Shown here piece by piece: positions 26,553 through 33,726 of a stretch of 64,000 bases of DNA. Under the pieces are notes generated by a model that made no database searches, was not told the DNA's origin, and saw only the letters and a list, made by a program, of their open reading frames with translations. How positions within the stretch are numbered: position 1 is the first letter of the stretch; every line of letters starts with the position of its first letter. This stretch comes from an uncultured Planctomycetaceae bacterium (GTDB lineage: Bacteria > Planctomycetota > Planctomycetia > Planctomycetales > Planctomycetaceae), in contig CALSLT010000004.1 of NCBI GenBank assembly GCA_943787265.1, positions 434,001 through 498,000 of the forward strand, read 5' to 3'. Made by a program: the position numbers and the translations under genes.

Positions 26553-27353
26553 TTATGCGGTGTTGTTGAGGATTCTGAAGCAGATGGCAGCGAGTGCCAG
26601 GTTGTTCCAGGCGTCGATGATTGTGGCGTGTCTGTCGTAGCGGATTCTCATTCGTCTCAAACCTTTGATCCAACTGATGGTTCGCTCGACCACCCATCGC
26701 TTTCGTCCAAGCTGGCTGCCGTGAGGTTCTTTGCGGCGACGGATGAGTGGTGTGATGCCGAGAATTCTCAGGATGTCGCGTGTTCCTTCACTATCGTAGC
26801 CGGCGTCGGCATAGAGAGTTGCTGGATGCACACGAGGGCGACCGGGCTTTCCGCCAATCGTCGGAAACAACACAACCGTCGACAGTATCTGGCAGTGATC
26901 GCTGACGTTGGCAGCGGCCGACTGCATCACCAGAGGAGTCCCCTTCGCATCGACAAGAACCGTGTATTTTGTGCCTGGTTTACGGCGATCAACAGGGCTG
27001 GGACCGCTGCGGTCGCCGCCGCCGAAGGCTCGGACCTGGACCGAATCGATCATGACCGTTTCCAATTGAAGTTCGTCTTTCCGCTGCAGTTCACGGAGAA
27101 TCAAACGATGAACTTTCTGCCAGACGTTCGCTTCCTGCCACAACTTCAGTCGCGTCCGAGCGGTCTCGCCCGAGCACCCCATCTCGCACGGTACATCTTT
27201 CCAACGGCAGCCCACAGTCAACACAAACCAGATCACCTTGACCACCGTCGCGTGATCAATCGGCTTGCGACCGCCTTGAACTCCCGGTGGTGCTTGCGGT
27301 GGCAAAAATGAAACCACATAGTTCAAAAACGCATCCGGCAATTGTGCATCCAT
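26553..27353 (-). CDS. IS5-family transposase
   Basis: This 266-residue DDE transposase has an N-terminal helix-turn-helix-like DUF4096 region (about 10-85, with KVIWFVLTVGCRWKDVP). The catalytic triad is D103 in ETVMIDSVQVRA, D183 in LYADAGYDSEG and E223 in RKRWVVERTISWIKG. The frame is uninterrupted, whereas some related elements need a frameshift to make transposase. It fills nearly the whole element, leaving about 97 bases upstream and 34 downstream to the terminal repeats. It should cut and paste the 932-bp element. A leucine-rich-repeat gene was split by its insertion. Confidence 0.94.
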   Translation of the reverse strand: MDAQLPDAFLNYVVSFLPPQAPPGVQGGRKPIDHATVVKVIWFVLTVGCRWKDVPCEMGCSGETARTRLKLWQEANVWQKVHRLILRELQRKDELQLETVMIDSVQVRAFGGGDRSGPSPVDRRKPGTKYTVLVDAKGTPLVMQSAAANVSDHCQILSTVVLFPTIGGKPGRPRVHPATLYADAGYDSEGTRDILRILGITPLIRRRKEPHGSQLGRKRWVVERTISWIKGLRRMRIRYDRHATIIDAWNNLALAAICFRILNNTA

Positions 27354-27432
27354 GATTCACTCCATTGATGATCGGGGTTGAATACGATCATCAGGCGCAA
27401 ATCTCATGCCGTTTGTCGGATGCTTCTCAAGT

Positions 27433-27450
27433 CAGTTCTTTGTCAGCCTC
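27433..27450 (-). repeat. terminal inverted repeat, right end of the IS
   Basis: This is the exact reverse complement of 26519-26536. It is the transposase-proximal end, since the transposase starts at 27353 and reads leftwards, and TTA follows directly outside. Confidence 0.92.
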
Positions 27451-27641
27451 TTAAAGAAGAAGTCGCACCATTCTTTGACAATCCGCTTATGGCGAGAAGC
27501 TTTTCCAGGAAGTTGTGTACATGCAAGAGATAGGGTTTCCGTGCCCTTGTAGTAGGCAACTTCAATCTTTTCGTCGAGTTTTCCCGCCGGAAGAAATGGA
27601 GGCCAAAGGCCGTCGGCAGTGAATAGAGTATTACTTGCCAT
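27451..27641 (-). pseudogene. leucine-rich-repeat gene, N-terminal part (split by IS5-family element)
   Basis: The 64 residues from MASNTLFTADGLWPPFLP to WCDFFFK form the N-terminus of the interrupted gene. In the present sequence the frame runs into the insertion element and stops after six foreign residues (the TGA at 27432-27434). Joining FFFK to PSPVRQLIIG of the fragment ending at 26515 restores one continuous frame. The N-terminal part has no recognised domain and no signal peptide, so the ancestral protein was probably cytoplasmic. The gap 27642-27887 upstream shows no convincing gene. Confidence 0.75.
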
Positions 27642-27887
27642 GCGCGAGTCTTGATTCCGATAGCTAAATGTATTCGTGACAAAGCTGGATATTCAGACTG
27701 CGGAAGAATTATCACGTGAGAAAATTTGTTTCAAAGAATAGTCCGTGACCATCGCGGATATTCCAGTAAACCGAGCCGTGCTTCGAGTGGCGTCTCGAAG
27801 GGGGTTGTAAGTTCTCGCGCGGCTCAAGGCTGATCGAGAATCTCGCTCCGCGGCACGCAATGCTCGTCGATTGCCAGCAACCGTTGA

Positions 27888-28415
27888 TTACTTGCCGGCC
27901 ATCCATAGTGCCGCGGCGATTTTGGGGTCGATGAGTTTACCGGAGGCGGCTTGCTGGTTGAGCCATACCCGAAGTTCGGGGCGAGGGATTTTGTGGACGG
28001 TGATTGATTCCGATTCATCTCCGCCGCCTTCGTTGACTCTGGTCAGGTCGGTGGCTTCGAAGAAGGTGATTAGTTCGTCGGTCAGGCCGGCGGAAGATGG
28101 GCCCCTCTGGAGTTCTCTCATCGTCGCCGCGGAGTAGCCGGTTTCTTCCAGTAGTTCGCGATGCGCGGCTTCGGCGAAGGCTTCTGATTCTGAGCCGGCG
28201 ATGTCTCCGGCCAGGCCGGCGGGGATCTCGATGACGGTTTCTCCAACTGGCGGACGGAACTGTTCGACCAGCAGGACTTCGTCGTTGTCCGTGCAGGCGA
28301 TGATTGCGACGACTCCGGTCGAGCCGACTCGGGTGGCGAATTCCCAGCCGTTTTGCGAAACAAGGCTCAGAAACCGACCCCTATGGAGAGTTTTGTTGTC
28401 GACCGAGTCTGTCAT
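27888..28415 (-). CDS. NUDIX hydrolase (ADP-ribose pyrophosphatase-like)
   Basis: The 175-residue protein carries a NUDIX box centred on [13 protein letters not shown], preceded by the glycine/glutamate-rich [17 protein letters not shown]. The spacing between the glycine and the first glutamate of the box is slightly longer than canonical, which is common in ADP-ribose pyrophosphatases. The segment [21 protein letters not shown] is the typical sub-family strand. It probably hydrolyses ADP-ribose or another nucleoside diphosphate derivative in the cytoplasm. The start at 28415 ([18 protein letters not shown]) fits family alignments; an ATG at 28508 would add 31 unrelated residues. It is transcribed divergently from lysS. 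Confidence 0.9.
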   Translation of the reverse strand: MTDSVDNKTLHRGRFLSLVSQNGWEFATRVGSTGVVAIIACTDNDEVLLVEQFRPPVGETVIEIPAGLAGDIAGSESEAFAEAAHRELLEETGYSAATMRELQRGPSSAGLTDELITFFEATDLTRVNEGGGDESESITVHKIPRPELRVWLNQQAASGKLIDPKIAAALWMAGK

Positions 28416-28450
28416 TGTCTTGCCGCAATGCTGAAAGGAGTGAGGCAGGG

Positions 28451-28485
28451 CCGTTGAAACCAACGGTGGCATCTTCGAAGATGCC
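28451..28485. promoter_or_regulatory. tandem hairpins in the nudix/lysS divergent region
   Basis: Two adjacent palindromes, CCGTTG-AAAC-CAACGG (28451-28466) and the 18-bp perfect palindrome GGCATCTTCGAAGATGCC (28468-28485), lie between the divergent starts at 28415 and 28583. They could be an operator, a leader structure for lysS or another repeat. No T-run follows. The assignment is tentative. Confidence 0.4.
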
Positions 28486-28582
28486 GCCCCGCTTCGCCAA
28501 TGAAGCATTTTCCCGCGAAAACCGCAGAATAACCAACCTGTGCCGCAGCCGGCATATCAGAAACCAACCGGATCAGCATCTC

Positions 28583-30085
28583 ATGGCAGACGATTCTCAG
28601 CAGAACAGCAACCCCAGCGACACTCCTAAGAGGAAGAAGCCGGACCGTTTTGAAGCCGCTCGACTGGTCAAACTGGAGCAGATCGAAGAACTGGGGCACG
28701 ATCCCTGGGGGCAACGGTTTGACGATCACATCAGCATCGAAGAGGCTCGCGGAAAGTGCCCTGAAGAAACCGGTGAACTCGGCGAGAAAGTCCGCATTGC
28801 GGGACGGCTGATGACTCGGCGAAAAGCCGGCAAGCTGCGGTTCTTCGATATCAAAGACTGGAGCGGCCGTATTCAGTTGCTCGTCAGCCGCGGAGACCTT
28901 TCCGAAGAGCAGTGGAAGCTGGTCGGAGCGCTTGATCTGGGCGACCTCGTCGGCATCGACGGATTCATGAAACGCACCGACAGCGGCGAAATTTCGATCT
29001 TCGTCGAGGATTTGACGGTGCTCTGCAAGTCGCTTGCTCAGCCGCCGGAGAAGTTTCACGGGGCGAAAGACATCGAGTTACTGCTCCGTCAGCGGTACAT
29101 CGATCTGATCTATAACGAAGGCGTCCTGGAGCGAATGCTCAAGCGGACGGAAATCATCTCGACCGTTCGCGACACGTTGCGTGCTCACAAATTTGTCGAA
29201 GCGGAAACGCCGGTCCTGCATGCGATCGCGGGTGGAGCGGCCGCTCGGCCGTTCACGACGCATCACAATGCGCTGGACATCGATCTCTATCTGCGGATCG
29301 CGTTGGAGTTGCATCTCAAGAGGCTGATGGTTGGTGGCGTTGAACGCGTCTTCGAAATCGGTCGCGTCTTCCGGAACGAGGGCATTGACGCCACTCACAA
29401 TCCCGAATTCACGATGATCGAAATTTACCAGGCGTATGGTAATTACGAATCGATGATGGACCTGACTGAGGAAATCATCTGCAACTGTGTGAAGTCAGTC
29501 AGCGATTCGATGGTGCTGCCGTGGGACGACAAGGAGATCGATTTCACCGCTCCGTGGAAACGCGAAAAGTACGGCGACCTGTTTAAGGAACACGCCGGCA
29601 TCGAGATGACCGATCAGGCAGGAGTTCTGGAGCTGGCAAAGTCGCTCGGCCTGGAAACCGAAGGCGTGCATCACGACGTGCTGGTCAACGGAATCTTCGA
29701 AGAGAAAGTTGAAGACTCGCTGGTCGGTCCGGTCTTTGTGATCGACTACCCAGCTTCGATCTGCCCACTAACGAAGAGGAAGCAAGACAACCCTGACATC
29801 GCCGAGCGGTTCGAATTGTTCATCCACGGCATGGAACTCGCCAATGCCTATACCGAGTTGAACGATCCGCGACTGCAGGAAGACCTCTTCCTGACTCAGC
29901 TCGACGGCATGTCCGAAGAAGATTCGATGGCAAAGATGGACAACGACTTCGTTCAGGCTCTCAAAGTCGGCATGCCACCGGCAGGCGGACTGGGAATCGG
30001 CATCGATCGACTGATTATGATCCTGACCGACGCTCGGAGTATTCGAGACGTGATTTACTTCCCGTTGCTTCGTCCTGAAGTCTGA
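28583..30085 (+). CDS. lysS: lysyl-tRNA synthetase, class II
   Basis: The 500-residue enzyme charges tRNA-Lys with lysine in an ATP-dependent reaction. The N-terminal OB-fold anticodon-binding domain ([19 protein letters not shown] near residue 70-90) is followed by the class II core. That core has motif 1 around [16 protein letters not shown], motif 2 [18 protein letters not shown] and motif 3 [13 protein letters not shown] near the C-terminus. Length and order match bacterial LysS. The ATG at 28583 is chosen because the residues upstream of it (an in-frame extension to 28304) include hairpin DNA and antisense NUDIX coding sequence. It is the only aminoacyl-tRNA synthetase in the window. Confidence 0.96.
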   Translation: MADDSQQNSNPSDTPKRKKPDRFEAARLVKLEQIEELGHDPWGQRFDDHISIEEARGKCPEETGELGEKVRIAGRLMTRRKAGKLRFFDIKDWSGRIQLLVSRGDLSEEQWKLVGALDLGDLVGIDGFMKRTDSGEISIFVEDLTVLCKSLAQPPEKFHGAKDIELLLRQRYIDLIYNEGVLERMLKRTEIISTVRDTLRAHKFVEAETPVLHAIAGGAAARPFTTHHNALDIDLYLRIALELHLKRLMVGGVERVFEIGRVFRNEGIDATHNPEFTMIEIYQAYGNYESMMDLTEEIICNCVKSVSDSMVLPWDDKEIDFTAPWKREKYGDLFKEHAGIEMTDQAGVLELAKSLGLETEGVHHDVLVNGIFEEKVEDSLVGPVFVIDYPASICPLTKRKQDNPDIAERFELFIHGMELANAYTELNDPRLQEDLFLTQLDGMSEEDSMAKMDNDFVQALKVGMPPAGGLGIGIDRLIMILTDARSIRDVIYFPLLRPEV

Positions 30086-30106
30086 AGTTTTTGTGTGCTG
30101 ACATTT

Positions 30107-30185
30107 TTAAATCGCAGAGTGCGCAGAGGAAACACGCAGAGGACAGAGAGATGTCTCCTTATTACTCAGCGACCTCTGCGATTAA
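30107..30185. repeat. GCAGAG/CTCTGCG intergenic repeat
   Basis: The left end TTAAATCGCAGAG pairs with the right end CTCTGCGATTAA, and the interior repeats CGCAGAGG-like words (GCGCAGAGG, ACGCAGAGGACAGAG). It fills the gap between lysS and the SMP-30-like gene. A degenerate relative is at 16174-16258. Confidence 0.65.
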
Positions 30186-30232
30186 GAAAAAACTAAGAGT
30201 CAAAACCACTCTCAAACCCCGAGGCTGTCTTG

Positions 30233-31186
30233 ATGCCCGAATTCACGACCGAAGTTCTGTTTCGACCGGAAACTGAACAGCTTCGCTTTCTGCCCGAAGG
30301 ACCATATCCGTATGGCAACGATCGTCTGAGCTGGGTGGCTATCCAGCACGGAGCCGATGCGAAGTCCGGTTCGCTGAACCTCTTCGACTTTGCGAGTGGT
30401 TCGAACCAGTCAATCGATTTACCAGGTCGACCAGGCTTTGCGTTTCCGACGGATCGCGATGGCGTTTTCGTGACCGGAATGGAACGGCAGATCGGACTGT
30501 TCGACACGAACGATTCTTCATTCAAGCCGCTGGGTGATCCGATCGAGGGTGGCGTGACAGGGACGGTCATCAACGACGCGGTCGCGTTTTCCGGCGGGCT
30601 GATCTTCGGCTGCAAGGATTTGAACTTTGCCGAAGCCAAGGCAGGACTGTATCTCTGGCGACGTGCGGACTGGCAGACAATCCGGCTGCGTGACGACCAG
30701 ACGTGTTCGAACGGCAAGATTGTCTTCGGCGACGGCGAAAGGGTGACGCTACTCGACATCGACACGCCGACAAAAACTGTCGTCCGATATGAGCTGGACG
30801 TAACCGACGGGCGATTGTCGCCTCCCGAGATTGTGGTCGATCTTCGCGAGGGTGATGTTTTTCCCGACGGCATGATCGCAACTCCGGACGGAGCCAGCGT
30901 GATCATCGCGTTTTACAACCCGGCTGATGCCGCGTTCGGCGAAGCGAAGCAGTTTTCTCTCGCGACGGGTGAAGTAGAAGCGGTGTGGCGAACGGAAAAA
31001 TCTCCCCGCGTCACGTGCCCGCAGCTCGTCGAACGCGACGGCCAGATCAAGCTGATCCTGACGACGGCCGACGAAGGGATGACTCCAGAGCAGCAGGCCA
31101 TGCACACCAACGCTGGAGCACTTTTCATCGGCGATACGGAGTTCACGTCACTGCCAGAAACTCCGCTGTTCGCTATTCCGCAGTAA
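30233..31186 (+). CDS. SMP-30/gluconolactonase-like beta-propeller protein
   Basis: This 317-residue protein fits the SMP-30/gluconolactonase/LRE-like region family (PF08450). These are six-bladed propellers that use a divalent metal to hydrolyse lactones such as gluconolactone. Recognisable parts are LRFLPEGPYPYGNDRLSWVAIQ near the N-terminus (shown here only from its strongest part), GLIFGCKDLNFAEAKAGLYL in the middle, and VFPDGMIATPDGASVIIAFY with the family Asp-Gly pair. No signal peptide is visible, so it is probably cytoplasmic. The ATG at 30233 is preferred over the TTG at 30230. The following VOC gene is 56 bases downstream and may be co-transcribed. Confidence 0.85.
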   Translation: MPEFTTEVLFRPETEQLRFLPEGPYPYGNDRLSWVAIQHGADAKSGSLNLFDFASGSNQSIDLPGRPGFAFPTDRDGVFVTGMERQIGLFDTNDSSFKPLGDPIEGGVTGTVINDAVAFSGGLIFGCKDLNFAEAKAGLYLWRRADWQTIRLRDDQTCSNGKIVFGDGERVTLLDIDTPTKTVVRYELDVTDGRLSPPEIVVDLREGDVFPDGMIATPDGASVIIAFYNPADAAFGEAKQFSLATGEVEAVWRTEKSPRVTCPQLVERDGQIKLILTTADEGMTPEQQAMHTNAGALFIGDTEFTSLPETPLFAIPQ

Positions 31187-31242
31187 AGATAGCACGATCG
31201 TCACACGCGAACTCAGAAGACTCCGTCTGAAAAGAGCAGAGC

Positions 31243-32031
31243 ATGGAAGAGCGGCAAGATCGACCTGGCCGGTTTGTGTTTCACGATCTGATGACGTGCG
31301 ATTCTGATCGGTCGGTCAAATTTTACCGCTCACTGTTTCCTGAATGGGATATTCAGGATGTCGATCTCGGCGAAGCAGGCACATACCACGTCATTCGCGT
31401 CGGTGGTATCAAATGCGGCGGCATCGTGCCCGTCGATCAGTCGTCGGGGCTGACCGCTCACTGGATCGGGTACGTCGAGGTCACTAACTGCGATGCAGCC
31501 ACCGAGTGCGCAGTTGCCGAAGGTGGACAGGTTCCAGTTCCTACGATGGATGTGCCTGGCATCGGAAAGTTCGCCGTCGTCATGGACCGTCAGAATGCAA
31601 TGCTGAAGGCACTTCAGCCGGCGGATCCTATCAAACTACCTTCAGAGCCAGCGTCAGGGCAGTTTTGCTGGAACGAGCTTCTGACTAACGATGTCGCGTC
31701 CGCTCGAACGTTCTATCAATCAGTCTTTGGCTGGTCAGCGGTGGAGCAGTTCACTCAATCCAAGGGCGAACACACGATCATGCGAGCTGGCGACGAAGAT
31801 GTCGCCGGGATCATGCCAATGTCGCCCGAGGCCGATCATCCCCCCGCCTGGTTGACGTTTCTATATGCTGAAGACATCGACGCTCGCTTCCAACTGGCCG
31901 AGAGTCTGGGAGCACAAACCGTCATCGCCCCACGAGACATTTCAGATGCCTATCGCTTCTCGGTGCAGGTCGACCCTGTCGGAGCGGTGTTCGCGATGAT
32001 GCAGTTATTCGCCGACGAGTTGGTAAACTGA
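31243..32031 (+). CDS. two-domain VOC (glyoxalase-like) protein
   Basis: The 262-residue protein consists of two vicinal-oxygen-chelate domains, each about 120 residues. The first starts FVFHDLMTCDSDRSVKFYRSL and the second FCWNELLTNDVASARTFYQS (both shown in shortened form); each has the beta-alpha-beta-beta-beta pattern typical of glyoxalase/bleomycin-resistance folds. The GIVPVD and GIMPMSPEADHPPAW segments end the repeats. It resembles the CFP-30-like/hydroxylase-type VOC proteins of actinobacteria and planctomycetes, for which no reaction is established. A metal-dependent lyase or binding role is possible. Confidence 0.88.
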   Translation: MEERQDRPGRFVFHDLMTCDSDRSVKFYRSLFPEWDIQDVDLGEAGTYHVIRVGGIKCGGIVPVDQSSGLTAHWIGYVEVTNCDAATECAVAEGGQVPVPTMDVPGIGKFAVVMDRQNAMLKALQPADPIKLPSEPASGQFCWNELLTNDVASARTFYQSVFGWSAVEQFTQSKGEHTIMRAGDEDVAGIMPMSPEADHPPAWLTFLYAEDIDARFQLAESLGAQTVIAPRDISDAYRFSVQVDPVGAVFAMMQLFADELVN

Positions 32032-32070
32032 TGGTTGAAATGTGCGAAGTGCGAATCTTCAAAAAGCAGT

Positions 32071-32162
32071 CCCCTCTCCCCCGACAACTCGCCGCAGCCA
32101 ACGTGGGTATCACAGCAAATTCTACCGACGAGTTGTTGGGGGAGAGGGTTAGGGTGAGGGGG
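32071..32162. repeat. GGGAGAGGG-type repeat, left flank of DUF559 gene
   Basis: This is a palindrome with arms 32071-32091 (CCCCTCTCCCCCGACAACTC plus G) and 32129-32148, continued by GGGTTAGGGTGAGGGGG up to 32162. The last 25 bases (32138-32162) are repeated exactly, in inverse orientation, at 32534-32558 on the other side of the DUF559 gene. The element occupies the gap between the VOC gene and the DUF559 start. Confidence 0.85.
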
Positions 32163-32173
32163 CCTTCGTCACG

Positions 32174-32578
32174 ATGACAAGGCGGTCACGCAATACCGAA
32201 CCGACAAAGGCATTGCCGCACCGTCGCGAGTTGCGCGAACGATCCACCAAAGCTGAGCAACTGATCTGGGCCGTTGTTCGCAATCGAAGACTGGCCGGAT
32301 TGAAGTTCCGCCGACAGCATTCAGTTGGAAAATACATCGCAGACTTTGCTTGTCTTGCTCCGCGACTGATTATCGAAGTGGACGGTGAATATCACCGCGA
32401 AACCGAAGAGGCTGACGCTTCGCGGCAACAGTTTCTTGAGGCCGAAGGATTTCAGGTCTTGCGATTCGCAAACTCGGATGTCCTGGAGAATGTTGAGGGA
32501 GTCGCTGTCGCGATTTTGAGGGCGATTGATTTACCCCCTCACCCTAACCCTCTCCCCCCGAGTGACGCTAATTTGTGA
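32174..32578 (+). CDS. DUF559 endonuclease-like protein inside an inverted repeat
   Basis: This 134-residue DUF559 protein has the restriction-endonuclease-like fold related to very-short-patch repair nucleases. The core is LKFRRQHSVGKYIADFAC followed by LIIEVDGEYH, which gives acidic residues D57, E68 and D70 for metal-dependent DNA cleavage, then QVLRFANSDVLENVEGV. The C-terminal tail PPHPNPLPPS (121-130) is translated repeat DNA: the coding frame runs into the CCCTCACCC-type element. The gene is enclosed by 25-bp perfect inverted repeats (32138-32162 and 32534-32558). Its real role is unknown; the arrangement suggests a link between the nuclease and spread of the repeat. Confidence 0.9.
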   Translation: MTRRSRNTEPTKALPHRRELRERSTKAEQLIWAVVRNRRLAGLKFRRQHSVGKYIADFACLAPRLIIEVDGEYHRETEEADASRQQFLEAEGFQVLRFANSDVLENVEGVAVAILRAIDLPPHPNPLPPSDANL

Positions 32579-32608
32579 GACCACGGCCTACCTTCGGGGG
32601 AGAGGGGA
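32534..32608. repeat. CCCTCACCC-type repeat, right flank of DUF559 gene
   Basis: The left part (32534-32558) is the exact inverse of 32138-32162. The right part CTTCGGGGGAGAGGGGA (to 32608) pairs with the TCTCCCCCCGAG segment at 32551-32562. The 3' end of the DUF559 gene lies inside it. It is 44 bases before the epimerase gene. Confidence 0.85.
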
Positions 32609-32651
32609 CAGCCTTTCGGCCTCTTCGAGACATTATTTTTGAAGGCGAAGC

Positions 32652-33509
32652 ATGAAGAAGATTGTCGTTACCGGTGCTGCAGGACGGCTTGGCCGGAAGG
32701 TTGTGTCCGACTTAATTTCTCGCGGTTACACCGTTCTTGGTGTCGACAAAGAACGCCCCGAGAAAATGCAGTGCCGATTTCTGCCGGCAGATTTGACAGA
32801 CGCGGCCGTCACAGTGGATGTGCTGAGCGGAGCCGACGCTGTCATTCACCTGGCCGCGATTCCCGGACCTGTGTCGCAGCCATCGTCGGTCACGTTTCGC
32901 AACAACGTAATGAGCACCTGGAACGTCACCGAAGCTGCTGCGGCGATCGGTCTTCAGAAAATCGTCTTCGCATCGTCGGTGTTCACGCTCGGCTGGCACG
33001 AATCGCCAACGGTGTACTGGCCGAAGTATGTGCCGGTCGATGAAGAACATCCTCTGACGCCGTTCGAACCTTACGGCCTGTCGAAAGTGATGGGCGAAGA
33101 GATCATCGCGACAGCCAGCCGTCGGACTGGAATTCCCGCCGTCAGTCTGCGAATCATGAATGTCATTCAGGAAGACGGCTACTTTGCCTTCCCCTGGCCG
33201 ACACCTGCCGGCTTGCTGGCGACTCGGTTCGTGATGTGGCCTTACGTTGACGTCCGAGACGCGGCCACCGCCTGTCGTCAGGCTCTGGAAGCAGACGTCA
33301 CCGGGCACGAGGCCTGCTACATCGCCGCCGAAGACATCCGCTTCGACGCACCTACCGCCGCCCTGCTGAGAGAGTTCGCCCCGAAGGTTCCGGTCCGTAA
33401 ACGTCTCGAAGGTTCAGCCAGCGTGATCAGCATCGAAAAGGCGAAACGACTACTCGGCTTCCAGCCACAGCATTCATGGCGACAGTTGAAACCTTCCGAG
33501 CACTCTTGA
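32652..33509 (+). CDS. NAD-dependent epimerase/dehydratase (SDR) family protein
   Basis: The 285-residue protein is an extended short-chain dehydrogenase. It has the NAD-binding glycine motif VTGAAGRLGRKVV at the N-terminus (residues 5-17), the DADAVIHLAAIPGP-type strand (GADAVIHLAAIPGPVSQP), IVFASSVFTLGW with the active-site serine region, and the YGLSKVMGEE motif carrying the catalytic Tyr and Lys. It should oxidise, reduce or epimerise a sugar nucleotide or related alcohol with NAD(P). The substrate is not evident, and the neighbours give no sugar-pathway context. Confidence 0.9.
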   Translation: MKKIVVTGAAGRLGRKVVSDLISRGYTVLGVDKERPEKMQCRFLPADLTDAAVTVDVLSGADAVIHLAAIPGPVSQPSSVTFRNNVMSTWNVTEAAAAIGLQKIVFASSVFTLGWHESPTVYWPKYVPVDEEHPLTPFEPYGLSKVMGEEIIATASRRTGIPAVSLRIMNVIQEDGYFAFPWPTPAGLLATRFVMWPYVDVRDAATACRQALEADVTGHEACYIAAEDIRFDAPTAALLREFAPKVPVRKRLEGSASVISIEKAKRLLGFQPQHSWRQLKPSEHS

Positions 33510-33512
33510 AAC

Positions 33513-33596
33513 GAACCACGAATGGACACCAATAAACACGAATCCTTCTCACCTTCCAAATTTTCATTCGTGTGTCTTCGTGTCCATTCGTGGTTC
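33513..33596. repeat. intergenic inverted repeat, CCACGAATGGACAC family
   Basis: The 31-nt arms (33513-33543 and 33566-33596) match perfectly over the outer 17 bases (GAACCACGAATGGACAC) and the inner CACGAAT, with a few mismatches between. The spacer is 22 nt and contains CCTTCCAA, also found in the spacer at 19776-19857. The remainder of the 216-base gap up to 33726 has no evident gene and should hold the promoter of the DUF4129 gene. Confidence 0.85.
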
Positions 33597-33726
33597 CGGT
33601 TCTGAACAGTAGCTTCCAAGTGACACGGTTCGCAGCACTGTGTACGCTGAGGCGAGTATTCTTCGCGGTGTGTTTCATACTTCGATGACTTAGCACTCCG
33701 GTTCTACTTTCCGGAAATGAATCCCG

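Larger units (their letters stand above)
26519..27450 (-). mobile_element. complete IS5-family insertion sequence (932 bp)
   Basis: The element is bounded by 18-bp perfect terminal inverted repeats starting GAGGCTGACAAAGAACTG (26519-26536, and its reverse complement at 27433-27450) and flanked by a 3-bp direct duplication TTA (26516-26518 and 27451-27453). It carries one intact DDE transposase frame on the minus strand. Size, repeat length and target duplication fit the IS5 family, IS1031/IS427-like groups. Intact ends and gene suggest a recent, possibly active insertion. Confidence 0.93.

Noticed and set aside
26519..26697. N-terminal 61 residues of the minus-strand frame 25969-26697
   Set aside because: They are encoded by the insertion sequence in a non-transposase frame and do not belong to the LRR gene.
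27712..27906. Minus-strand 64-residue frame upstream of the split LRR gene
   Set aside because: It overlaps the end of the NUDIX gene, and has no ribosome-binding site or family similarity.
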